This document shows, one piece after another, positions 51,940-60,294 of a stretch of DNA of 64,000 nt. This DNA is from an uncultured Ruminococcus sp. (GTDB lineage: Bacteria; Bacillota; Clostridia; Lachnospirales; Lachnospiraceae). Position numbers and translations under genes: made by a program. The stretch spans positions 1 through 64,000 of the forward strand of contig UQKK01000004.1 in the NCBI GenBank assembly GCA_900541505.1, in the 5' to 3' direction. Position 1 is the stretch's first letter; every line of letters begins with the position of its first letter. The notes beneath the pieces were generated by a model. It did no database searches and was not told the origin of the DNA. It saw nothing but the letters and a program-made list of their open reading frames with translations.

Positions 51940-53226
51940 TTACAGATACGCCCGTATCACGCTGCTGACCTCAAAAATCTGTTCCATGTCATCCAACTCT
52001 TTTAAGGCGTCTTTCATATACCCTTCTTTTACCCGGTCTGTGACGATGACCAGTTCTGCCTGACTCTCCTCCACATATTTCTGTACGACCCGCACGATGC
52101 TGACCTTGTGGTTTCCGAACACCTGGGCGATTCCCGCCAGGACGCCGGGCTGGTTCTTCACCTGCATGCGCAGGAAAAATTTATTTTTCACCTCGCTGAA
52201 TTTTCGGATGGGTGTCTCTTTGTAGCAGGTGCAGCTGATTCTGCCTGTGCAGTTGTACCGGATATCTCTCGCCACATCGATGACATCCCCCACAACCGCG
52301 CTCGCCGTGGGAAACTCTCCGGCTCCCCTGCCGTAGAACATAGCGTCATCCACCGCATCCCCGTGGACAAAGACTGCGTTGAAGGAATCCCGTACAGAAG
52401 CCAGAGGGTGTTCCTCTTTTAAAAGCATGGGATACACGCCCACTTCAATCCCGTCCCCGGTGTTGTGTGCCGCGCCCAACAGTTTGATGACACAGTCCAG
52501 CTCCCTCGCATACTCCACATCCTTCGCGGTAATCTTTGTGATACCCTCCGTATACACATCCGAAAATACCACTCTCGTATGGAAAGCAATGGACGCCATA
52601 ATCGCCACCTTCCTGCCCGCGTCCAGACCCTCGATGTCCGCTGTGGGGTCTGCCTCCGCATAGCCCAGCTCCTTCGCCTTTAAAAGCGCGCTCTCAAAAT
52701 CCATATTTTCCTCGGTCATCTTGGTGAGGATATAGTTGGTCGTCCCGTTCACGATTCCCACCACATCGGAAATCTCATTAGCGGCAAGGCACTGCTTTAA
52801 GGGGCGTATGATGGGAATACCGCCTGCCACCGCTGCTTCAAATAAAAGGTCCGAACCGTTTTCTTCTGCCGCATTCAGTAAATCCTTCCCCTCTTCTGCT
52901 ATCAAATCCTTATTCGCCGTCACCACATGCTTGCCCGCATGGAGGGCTTCCAGAATCATGGTCTTCGCCGGCTCGATACCGCCGATGACTTCAATGACAA
53001 TCTCAATCTCCGGGTCAGCAAGGATTTCCTGCCAGTTGTCCGTCAAAAGGGAAGCGTCTATCCCCTCCCGCTTTTTCTCCAGATTGTGCACAAGGATCTT
53101 CTTAATCTCAATCTGGGCGCCAACGGTCTGTTCCATCACATTTTTTCTGCGCTGTATCAGCTTGTAAACGCCGCCACCGACGGTCCCCAGCCCTAAAAGC
53201 GCTGCTTTTATCGTCCTGTTTTCCAT
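51940..53226 (-). CDS. hom: Homoserine dehydrogenase
   Basis: This 428-residue enzyme reduces aspartate semialdehyde to homoserine for threonine and methionine synthesis. It has the nucleotide-binding GLGTVGGGVY, the central GIVNGTTNYIL and AEADPTADIEGLDAGRK blocks, and a C-terminal ACT domain (about residues 345-425) for threonine feedback. It starts the run of seven or eight minus-strand genes that ends with the yhhN homologue. Confidence 0.95.
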   Translation of the reverse strand: MENRTIKAALLGLGTVGGGVYKLIQRRKNVMEQTVGAQIEIKKILVHNLEKKREGIDASLLTDNWQEILADPEIEIVIEVIGGIEPAKTMILEALHAGKHVVTANKDLIAEEGKDLLNAAEENGSDLLFEAAVAGGIPIIRPLKQCLAANEISDVVGIVNGTTNYILTKMTEENMDFESALLKAKELGYAEADPTADIEGLDAGRKVAIMASIAFHTRVVFSDVYTEGITKITAKDVEYARELDCVIKLLGAAHNTGDGIEVGVYPMLLKEEHPLASVRDSFNAVFVHGDAVDDAMFYGRGAGEFPTASAVVGDVIDVARDIRYNCTGRISCTCYKETPIRKFSEVKNKFFLRMQVKNQPGVLAGIAQVFGNHKVSIVRVVQKYVEESQAELVIVTDRVKEGYMKDALKELDDMEQIFEVSSVIRAYL

Positions 53227-53375
53227 TTCTTAAATACGTCCTTTCTGCCATGTCCATTGGGTCATATTATAGCATAGGCTGGCGGCGCCTGCAATTGCAC
53301 TCTTGCCCTGCAAAAAGATAAAATTTTTTGTTAAACATAAAAATGCAGCGGTTCAGCGCGCCATTCCTAAAAATT

Positions 53376-53536
53376 TTACAGTTCAGCACGCGCCATTCGT
53401 AAAACCGCACTGCGTGCTAACTGCGGCTATCGCCGCTGTTTTACTCATAAACTGGCGCTCAGCCCATACAGGTGCCCGCTCGCTAAAACATGCAAGCATG
53501 TTTTCTGTTCCCGTACACTGTATGGCTGAACTGTAA
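53376..53536. repeat. Large nested palindrome upstream of tRNA-Gly
   Basis: Outer 12-base perfect arms ttacagttcagc (53376-53387) and gctgaactgtaa (53525-53536) enclose nested pairs: ccatacag/ctgtatgg and the small perfect hairpin aaaacatgc/gcatgtttt (53485-53504). The 395-base gap between hom and the tRNA holds no gene. It could be an untranslated structured RNA or a MITE remnant. Confidence 0.55.
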
Positions 53537-53560
53537 CCAAAAAAAATTTTAAAAAAGTTG

Positions 53561-53589
53561 TTGACTTTCCAAATCTTCTGTAGTATAGT
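53561..53589 (+). promoter_or_regulatory. tRNA-Gly promoter
   Basis: TTGACT (53561-53566) and TATAGT (53584-53589) have 17-base spacing and lie about 33 bases before the tRNA. Confidence 0.75.
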
Positions 53590-53621
53590 ATTTATTGTTC
53601 CGGTCAACGGAAAACAAAAAC

Positions 53622-53694
53622 GCGACAGTGGCTCAGTTGGTAGAGTACGACCTTGCCAAGGTCGGGGTCGCGGGTTCGAACCCCGTCTGTCGCT
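53622..53694 (+). tRNA. tRNA-Gly (anticodon GCC)
   Basis: Acceptor arms gcgacag/ctgtcgc pair fully. The anticodon loop is TTGCCAA with GCC at 53655-53657, and the T-arm has GGTTCGAACC. CCA is not encoded. A terminator follows eight bases after. Confidence 0.95.
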
Positions 53695-53701
53695 CTCTTT
53701 T

Positions 53702-53736
53702 AAAAATCTGCTGATATTGATTCAGCAGATTTTTTT
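53702..53736 (+). terminator. tRNA-Gly terminator
   Basis: Perfect arms aaaatctgctga and tcagcagatttt close a seven-base loop and end in a long T-run. Confidence 0.9.
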
Positions 53737-53794
53737 GTGTCGAAAAATACTGCGGACTGACTTAAAGTATCAGCCCGCCAAATACCATTATCCC

Positions 53795-54742
53795 TTACGG
53801 TTTACATCTCGCGCAGGGTTCATATCCCTCTTCTATCAATTCTTCTCTTGTGCCTGTATATTCCCTCTTATTCTTCGCCTTCATATCCGTCACGCCGGAG
53901 CAGTCCGGGCGATGGAATTTTTTGCTGTTCTTATTGAGGATATAAGTCTGTTCCTCTTGATTTTCACTGCCCCCTTCTGCCGTGTCCGCCTCTTCTGCCG
54001 AATCACTCAAAGTATTGATATCGTCCTCCGCTTCCTGGCTCTCCCCGGTGGCATAGTCAATCTCGATATCCGGCTGCACATTGTACACATACACATTGTA
54101 GCAGATTCCCTCTCCTTCATCCTCCACAGACTCTGCCTCCATCTGCACACCGGAGGCGACCAGATTATCCCCTTCAAATATTGGGGTAACGCGGTACATT
54201 ACATGATTGCCCGTCTCTTTTACATAGTCTGCCACCATATTTTCAAAGGGCAGCATCCCCTCTGTATTCATATATCTGGTTCCGGTAATGAGATTCTCCG
54301 GGTTGGCATTCTCCGCTGTGAGCTGGTATCCGATGAGGTGACAGCGATTATACAGATAATTGCCGTCCACACCCGCATACTTCACGGTGTGCCATCCCGT
54401 GGGCTTTATCTGTCCTATCTGCCCTCTCTCCTCATCAGGCATGGTCTCCTGCCCCACACATGCCTCCACGGTCTGACAGCGCCCCAGGCTGTCCAGCTCT
54501 CCGTAGTCCTCATAGGCTTCTGCGGTGAGCTCCTCCTCTGTAAAATCCGGCTGTCCATCGTTTATCTCCACATAGGGCTCTCCCGTGTACTCCGGGACTT
54601 CCTCCACCGCCGATACGCTGACCGTGGATTCCTGCAAATATTCGCGGGCAAAATCTTTTCCGGCTTCCCCGCAGGACGTAAGCGATACAGACAAAAATAG
54701 CGCCAGTCCTGTCAGCAGCCATCTCTGTTTCCTGAATTTCAT
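53795..54742 (-). CDS. Secreted DNA/RNA non-specific endonuclease (DNA-entry type), lipoprotein
   Basis: This lipoprotein of about 315 residues has a signal peptide and lipobox (LTSCG). The nuclease domain (about 60-215) carries YNRCHLIGYQL, which corresponds to the DRGH catalytic motif of this family, and NANPENLITGTRYMN. A Glu/Asp-rich linker leads to a C-terminal zinc-ribbon-like region with FHRPDC and EPCARC. It probably degrades external DNA or RNA. Three ATGs occur in a row; the third has the best spacing to GGGGAG. Confidence 0.87.
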   Translation of the reverse strand: MKFRKQRWLLTGLALFLSVSLTSCGEAGKDFAREYLQESTVSVSAVEEVPEYTGEPYVEINDGQPDFTEEELTAEAYEDYGELDSLGRCQTVEACVGQETMPDEERGQIGQIKPTGWHTVKYAGVDGNYLYNRCHLIGYQLTAENANPENLITGTRYMNTEGMLPFENMVADYVKETGNHVMYRVTPIFEGDNLVASGVQMEAESVEDEGEGICYNVYVYNVQPDIEIDYATGESQEAEDDINTLSDSAEEADTAEGGSENQEEQTYILNKNSKKFHRPDCSGVTDMKAKNKREYTGTREELIEEGYEPCARCKP

Positions 54743-54938
54743 CATCATATCTCCCCTTATCTTTTATTTGTGTGCCCTTCCTGCCCTTCCCTCTCTGTAA
54801 CACAGCGCACATATCCTAAACCAAATGTCGCCCGTCCAGAAAGGCTGCCTCCCCCACCGGGCATCACGTTCTTATTATAACAGAGTTTTTTCCTCTGTGC
54901 CAAATACCTGCCTCTGTGTATTCATTTAAAATCGGAAA

Positions 54939-54985
54939 TACCCTCTCTGTACAAGGGGTGTGTATGCTCTTGTACAGGGAGGGTA
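54939..54985. repeat. Dispersed hairpin repeat, family B copy 2
   Basis: Arms taccctctctgtacaag and cttgtacagggagggta pair along 17 positions with one mismatch. The gtgtgt core and arms match bases 1995-2039. It lies between aspS and the nuclease gene. Confidence 0.75.
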
Positions 54986-55027
54986 CCTTCTTTTCATTAT
55001 ATTTTCTGTTTTTGCTCGCTAAATCTT

Positions 55028-56818
55028 CTACTCTTCCGTCTCTCTAATGGCAAGCCCCAGCTCTTCTAACTGTTTCTCATCCACCACGCCCGGAGCCTCT
55101 GTCATCAGACAGGAAGCATCTTTTACTTTCGGGAAAGCGATGACGTCTCGGATGCTGTCCTCCTTTGCCATCAGCATGACAAGGCGGTCCAGACCGTAGG
55201 CAAGCCCCGCGTGAGGCGGCACGCCGTATTTGAAAGCGTCCAGAAGGAAACCGAACTGGCTGTGTGCCTGTTCCTTCGTAAAGCCCAGCGCCTCGAACAT
55301 TTTCTCCTGAATGTCGTCCTGGAAGATACGGACACTTCCCCCGCCAATCTCGTTTCCGTTGAGCACGATATCGTACGCCTTGGCGCGCACTTTCCCCGGC
55401 TCAGAATCAATCAAGGCAATGTCCTCCTCCATGGGCATGGTAAAGGGATGATGCATCGCCGTGTAGCGGTTCTGTTCCTCATTCCACTCCAGAAGCGGAA
55501 ATTCTGTAATCCAGATAAATTTATATTCGTTTTTGTTAAGCAACTCCATCTGTTTTGCCAGTTCCAGACGCAGTGCGCCCAAACTGTCCCAGACAACCTT
55601 ATTCTTATCCGCCGCAAAGAGCAGTAAGTCTCCGGGCTGTCCCTCCATCGCCTGTACGAGACGATTCATCTCCTCCTCGCTCATGAATTTCGCAAAGGAA
55701 GATTTCACTGTGCCGTCCTCCTGGATTGCCGCGTAAGCAAGTCCTTTTGCGCCGTAATCCTTCACAAAGCTGGTGAGCTTATCAATCTTTTTGCGGGGCA
55801 TGTTTCCCTGCCCTTTGGCGTTGATTCCACGCACGCTGCCGCCGTTTTCTATAGCGCCTGTAAACACGCCGAAACCACAGCCTTTTACCACGTCAGTCAC
55901 ATCGCAAAGCTCCATGCCGAAACGGATATCCGGTTTATCGGAGCCAAAGCGGTCCATCGCCTCCTGCCAGGTCATCCGCGGAATGGGGAGGGGCACTTCC
56001 ACATCCAGCACATCCTTGAAAATCTTCGCCAGCATACGCTCGTTGACATCAATCACGTCATCCACGTCTACAAAAGACAGCTCCATATCAATCTGGGTAA
56101 ATTCCGGCTGTCTGTCCGCGCGCAGGTCCTCATCCCGGAAGCACTTGGCAATCTGGAAATAGCGGTCATACCCGGAGCACATCAGAAGCTGTTTGTAAAG
56201 CTGCGGGGACTGGGGAAGCCCGTAGAAGCTGCCCGGATGGATACGGCTCGGCACCAGGTAGTCTCTGGCACCCTCCGGCGTACTCTTTCCCAGCATAGGT
56301 GTCTCAATCTCCAGAAATCCTTCTTCCGATAGGAACTGGCGCACCATGGTCGCCACCTTGCTCCTCAGCATCAGATTCCTCTGCAAGTCCGGTCTGCGCA
56401 AGTCCAGATAGCGGTATTTCAGCCGCAGTTCTTCCTTTGTCTTGGAATGTTCCTCGATGGGGAACGGCGGTGTCTCGGATTCCGAGAGGATGCGCAGTTC
56501 CTCCGGCAGTACCTCGATTTCACCGGTGGAAAGATTTTCATTGACTGCGCCGGAACGCTTTGCCACCTTTCCCACAACCGCCACTACATACTCGGAGCGC
56601 AAGCTCGCTGCTTTTTCCAGGATTCCCTTATCGGTGGAACCTTCCTCACATACGACCTGTATGATACCGGAGCGGTCCCGCACATCGACAAAGACCAGTC
56701 CTCCTTTATTTCTGTTCTTCTGCACCCATCCCATGACGGTGACGGTTTCCCCCACATTTGCCGCGGAAAGCTCCCCGCATCGATGGGTCCTTTTCAGTCC
56801 CTGCATTGATTCTGCCAT
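55028..56818 (-). CDS. aspS: Aspartyl-tRNA synthetase
   Basis: This 596-residue class II synthetase has an N-terminal OB-fold for anticodon binding (about 15-110), motif 2 around FRDEDLRADRQPEFTQID, a bacterial GAD insert (about 300-410) and motif 3 in GLAYGLDRLVML. Length is that of bacterial AspRS. It follows hisS by 21 bases, a common arrangement in Firmicutes. Confidence 0.96.
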   Translation of the reverse strand: MAESMQGLKRTHRCGELSAANVGETVTVMGWVQKNRNKGGLVFVDVRDRSGIIQVVCEEGSTDKGILEKAASLRSEYVVAVVGKVAKRSGAVNENLSTGEIEVLPEELRILSESETPPFPIEEHSKTKEELRLKYRYLDLRRPDLQRNLMLRSKVATMVRQFLSEEGFLEIETPMLGKSTPEGARDYLVPSRIHPGSFYGLPQSPQLYKQLLMCSGYDRYFQIAKCFRDEDLRADRQPEFTQIDMELSFVDVDDVIDVNERMLAKIFKDVLDVEVPLPIPRMTWQEAMDRFGSDKPDIRFGMELCDVTDVVKGCGFGVFTGAIENGGSVRGINAKGQGNMPRKKIDKLTSFVKDYGAKGLAYAAIQEDGTVKSSFAKFMSEEEMNRLVQAMEGQPGDLLLFAADKNKVVWDSLGALRLELAKQMELLNKNEYKFIWITEFPLLEWNEEQNRYTAMHHPFTMPMEEDIALIDSEPGKVRAKAYDIVLNGNEIGGGSVRIFQDDIQEKMFEALGFTKEQAHSQFGFLLDAFKYGVPPHAGLAYGLDRLVMLMAKEDSIRDVIAFPKVKDASCLMTEAPGVVDEKQLEELGLAIRETEE

Positions 56819-56839
56819 CGTTTTTCTTTCCTTTCTCTT

Positions 56840-58102
56840 CTATTTCAACTCCGAATCCGCGTAAACTTCTGTGATGTCTGTGTATCCCTGCTCTTTGAGC
56901 TGTTCTTTCTGGAACTTCTTGTTCTTCTTCATATTCAGCAGCATCACCTGTTTGCCGCCTGCGCGCTCTTCCTTCGCCATCTCCAGCACCTTCAGCACGC
57001 TCTCCTTCGGAAGATTCTTCTCCAGGAGAAATGCCTTCTTTGCCTTCCCGGAAGGCACCTGGTAGCCGCGCTCCAAAAGCAGCATGACAATCCGCTCGAA
57101 TCCGATGGAAAAGCCTACCGCAGGAGTGTCCTGTCCGGTGAATTTCCCAATCATCTTGTCATAACGTCCGCCGCCTCCCACGGAACCGCCGAACTCGTCC
57201 ATGGAAATCTCAAAAATCGTGCCTGTATAGTAGGACATACCGCGCACCAGGGTGGGGTCAAAGCTAATTTTGAAATCCGCCTCTTTCGCGGATTCCACGC
57301 TGGTCATAATCATTTCCAGTGAATCCGCCGCTTCATCCGCAAGAAAGCCCTGTAATTTCTCTTTGCACCAGCGAACGCCTTCCACATCCGATGTGATTTC
57401 TTTAAATAACTGTAAATACGTTTCAACCGATTCTTTCGCATATCCGTTTTCCTCTAACTCTGCCGCCACGCCGTCCAGACCAATCTTGTCCATCTTATCC
57501 AGCGTGATGAAGACACTCTCGTAATCTTCCTCCTGAAAACCGCTGTACGCCGCCATTGCCTTCAAAAACCGGCGGTCATTGATACGGATGGTGAAATTTT
57601 TGAAATCCAGTTTCCCCAAAAGGCAGGTCGTCGCCAGAATCAGCTCTATCTCCGCCAGATTGCTGGCTTCGCCTAAAATGTCGATATCACACTGCATGAA
57701 CTGGCGGAAGCGCCCTCTCTGGGGCCGGTCTGCCCTCCACACATTTCCCATCTGCAGCGCTTTGAACGGCGCGGGCAGCTCGTTGGCATGATTGGAATAA
57801 TACCGGGAGAGCGGCACCGTCAAATCGTAGCGGAGCCCGCCGTCTGTCAAATCCGCCTCACACTGCGCTTCATCAATCTTTAACTTCTCTCCCCGCTTGA
57901 GGATTTTAAAAATCAGTTTTTCATTGTCGCCGCCCTGCTTGCTCAGCAGATTCTCCAGATGTTCCACACAGGGGGTCTCGATGGACGAAAACCCGAAAGA
58001 TTTGTAAGTTTCCTTAATCAGCCCGATGACATAATCCCGAATTTCCATCTCTTCGGGCATCATGTCCTTCATCCCTGTGACCGGTTTCTTTTTCAGTGCC
58101 AT
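56840..58102 (-). CDS. hisS: Histidyl-tRNA synthetase
   Basis: This class II synthetase of 420 residues has motif 2 in GNVWRADRPQRGRFRQFMQCD and the histidine-binding VRGMSYYTGTIFE. The start at MALKKK has aaggag eight bases upstream; the ATG six bases earlier is too near to it. It overlaps the hemZ end, so it is translated with it. Confidence 0.95.
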   Translation of the reverse strand: MALKKKPVTGMKDMMPEEMEIRDYVIGLIKETYKSFGFSSIETPCVEHLENLLSKQGGDNEKLIFKILKRGEKLKIDEAQCEADLTDGGLRYDLTVPLSRYYSNHANELPAPFKALQMGNVWRADRPQRGRFRQFMQCDIDILGEASNLAEIELILATTCLLGKLDFKNFTIRINDRRFLKAMAAYSGFQEEDYESVFITLDKMDKIGLDGVAAELEENGYAKESVETYLQLFKEITSDVEGVRWCKEKLQGFLADEAADSLEMIMTSVESAKEADFKISFDPTLVRGMSYYTGTIFEISMDEFGGSVGGGGRYDKMIGKFTGQDTPAVGFSIGFERIVMLLLERGYQVPSGKAKKAFLLEKNLPKESVLKVLEMAKEERAGGKQVMLLNMKKNKKFQKEQLKEQGYTDITEVYADSELK

Positions 58103-59523
58103 AGCCATTCTCCTTTTCGTTCTATCATTTCATCGATACGGTCTATATATTCCGTGATGTTCTTTACATTTTCGATACGGATGAGGTTTGTCTCCTTTCC
58201 GTTTGCCATCTTTTGCTTATGAGGGAGCACGATTTTCGTGGAAGCCCCTGCCCCCGCCGCAAGGATGGTCTGCTTTTCTTCCATAATAAGTATATTGTAT
58301 ATTCCGGCTTTGTCAACCTTTGCATAGCCTACATTTTCAAAATTTCCCGCAATATTTTTCTGCCGGTACAGATAATAAGGCGCCATCCCCATATTTTCAG
58401 CGGACTTTGCCGCCGCTTCCACCATATTCTCTATGTCGGAACCGACGGACTGTTTCCATCCCTCCTGACCGAATTTCGCCGCCCTCTTGATAGCGAGCGC
58501 GTGAACCGTCAGGCTGTCCGGCATGAGCATTTCAATCTGCCGCAGAGTATCCTCCATATCCGCGAGTCCCTCTTTTGGCAGTCCCGCTATCAAATCCATG
58601 TTGATATTGTCAAAGCCAATCTCCCTGGCAAGGTAAAAGATACGGCATACATCCTGGGGCGTGTGCTTCCTCCCCACCAAATCCAGCGTCTTCTGCTGCA
58701 TGGTCTGTGGATTGATGGAAATCCTCGTCACCGGAAATTTACGGATGGATAAGAGCTTCTCCCTTGTGATGCTGTCCGGTCGCCCCGCCTCCACCGTATA
58801 CTCGGTCAGATATTCCATAGAAAAGCTCTGGGAAATCGTATGAAGCAGCCGGGTAAGCTGTCCCTCTGTCAGGGTCGTGGGCGTGCCGCCGCCAATATAG
58901 ATGGTGTTTAAACGCCTGCCCTTCGTCCCTCCCGCGATTGCGCGGATTTCCCGGCAGAGAGCATCCAGGTAGTCCTCGGTTCTGTCCTGCCACAGGGCAA
59001 TAGGTGAAGAACTGAACGAACAGTAGGAGCAGATGCTCGGACAAAACGGGATGCCCACATACAGGCTGAATCCCTTCTCGCAGTCCAGCCTGTCAAGAAG
59101 CTGTCTCTCTCTCTTTGCGATGGACAGCCCCAGCCTCGCCTTCTTCTCACTGATGCAGTAGGATTCTTCCATGTCCTCTAATATCTTTGCTTCCGCCTCG
59201 CCTTCTTCCAAAGCCTGCATAAAGAGCTTCGTGGGGCGCACGCCGGTGAGCATCCCCCACGCCAGAGAGTTCCCTGTCATCTGCGAGAGCTTTCTGTAAA
59301 AGAGGCGGGTCACATTCTTCTTCAGCGCAGCGTCCTCCTCTGCCTGTTCCCGCGCTTCGTCCTCACGCACGCAAAAAGAAGAGCCTCCATCCACTGTCAG
59401 TTTCACAAGAGGCTCCTGCTTTTCATCGACCTGCTGGGCGATTTCCTCCTCCGGGAAAAACGCCTTTGTCAGATGATACACGTTATACATATACCGGTTT
59501 TCTCTGCTGCTTATCTCTATCAT
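58093..59523 (-). CDS. hemZ: Oxygen-independent coproporphyrinogen dehydrogenase-like radical SAM protein HemZ
   Basis: This 476-residue radical SAM protein has the cluster motif CPSICSYC (about residue 175) and the IYIGGGTPTTL block of the HemN/HemZ family. An N-terminal domain of about 160 residues is specific to HemZ in clostridia. It could act in haem synthesis or, in anaerobes lacking the pathway, in another porphyrin-like reaction. It lies between the MBL hydrolase gene and hisS. Confidence 0.9.
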   Translation of the reverse strand: MIEISSRENRYMYNVYHLTKAFFPEEEIAQQVDEKQEPLVKLTVDGGSSFCVREDEAREQAEEDAALKKNVTRLFYRKLSQMTGNSLAWGMLTGVRPTKLFMQALEEGEAEAKILEDMEESYCISEKKARLGLSIAKRERQLLDRLDCEKGFSLYVGIPFCPSICSYCSFSSSPIALWQDRTEDYLDALCREIRAIAGGTKGRRLNTIYIGGGTPTTLTEGQLTRLLHTISQSFSMEYLTEYTVEAGRPDSITREKLLSIRKFPVTRISINPQTMQQKTLDLVGRKHTPQDVCRIFYLAREIGFDNINMDLIAGLPKEGLADMEDTLRQIEMLMPDSLTVHALAIKRAAKFGQEGWKQSVGSDIENMVEAAAKSAENMGMAPYYLYRQKNIAGNFENVGYAKVDKAGIYNILIMEEKQTILAAGAGASTKIVLPHKQKMANGKETNLIRIENVKNITEYIDRIDEMIERKGEWLWH

Positions 59524-59555
59524 ATCTTTTCTCTGTCCGTCCCCGGCGCATATCC

Positions 59556-60176
59556 TTACAGGAACGGATTATATTTCTCCTCATAACCAATCTCTGTCTC
59601 TTCCATGTGACCGGGGTATACCTTTGTCTTTGGCGGGAGCACAAAAAGCTTCTCCCGGATAGAGCGTACAAGCTGACCGGTGCTTCCGGTGGGGAGGTCC
59701 GTCCTCCCGATGGAGGTGTGGAACAGGGTATCTCCGCTGAACACTACCTCTTCCTGCGGCAGATAATAACAGCACCCGCCGATGGTATGTCCCGGTGTGT
59801 AGAGAACCTGCACCGTGGTCCCCGCCAGTTTCAGTTCCTCTTTATCCTTTACATACTGTGCCTTTGTATACGTGTAGCCGGCACCGAATGACGCGGAAGA
59901 ATTGAGCTGCGCATCCTCCAAGAGCTTTTTCTCCTCCTCATGGGCATACACAGGCACCGCAAATTCTTCTGCAAAACGGTCCACCCCGAGGATATGGTCA
60001 AAATGTCCGTGGGTCAGAAGGAGCGCCTTCACCTCATAGCCGCTTTTTTTGATGTGTCCGACTAATTCCGATGGGCAGTCACCCATATCTACCACAAAGG
60101 CTTCCTTTGTCTCATCATTGCTCACAATATAGGTATTGGTCCCGATAGGACCTGTCACAAATTTCTCTATCCGCAT
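59556..60176 (-). CDS. Metallo-beta-lactamase fold hydrolase (glyoxalase II-like)
   Basis: This protein of 206 residues has HGHFDHI, the central metal motif of the fold, plus further histidines in TPGHTIGG and YPGHMEE. The substrate is not known; relatives cleave thioesters. The MRIEKF start has ggaagg upstream; the ATG at 60203 has none. It lies between relA and hemZ on the same strand. Confidence 0.9.
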   Translation of the reverse strand: MRIEKFVTGPIGTNTYIVSNDETKEAFVVDMGDCPSELVGHIKKSGYEVKALLLTHGHFDHILGVDRFAEEFAVPVYAHEEEKKLLEDAQLNSSASFGAGYTYTKAQYVKDKEELKLAGTTVQVLYTPGHTIGGCCYYLPQEEVVFSGDTLFHTSIGRTDLPTGSTGQLVRSIREKLFVLPPKTKVYPGHMEETEIGYEEKYNPFL

Positions 60177-60294
60177 GCCTGTTATGCCTTCCTTTCTATC
60201 CATTCAAACGCCCGAAACTTTTCCTGAGCAGTGCGCGCACGCCCTCTGCAAAAAGCACCTCTGCCTTGCCTGTGCTCCCTGCGCAGTGCGCGTC

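Noticed and set aside
53558..54700. A 380-residue plus-strand frame through tRNA-Gly and the nuclease gene
   Set aside because: It runs across a tRNA and its terminator and is antisense to a clearly recognisable nuclease. It is an open-frame shadow.
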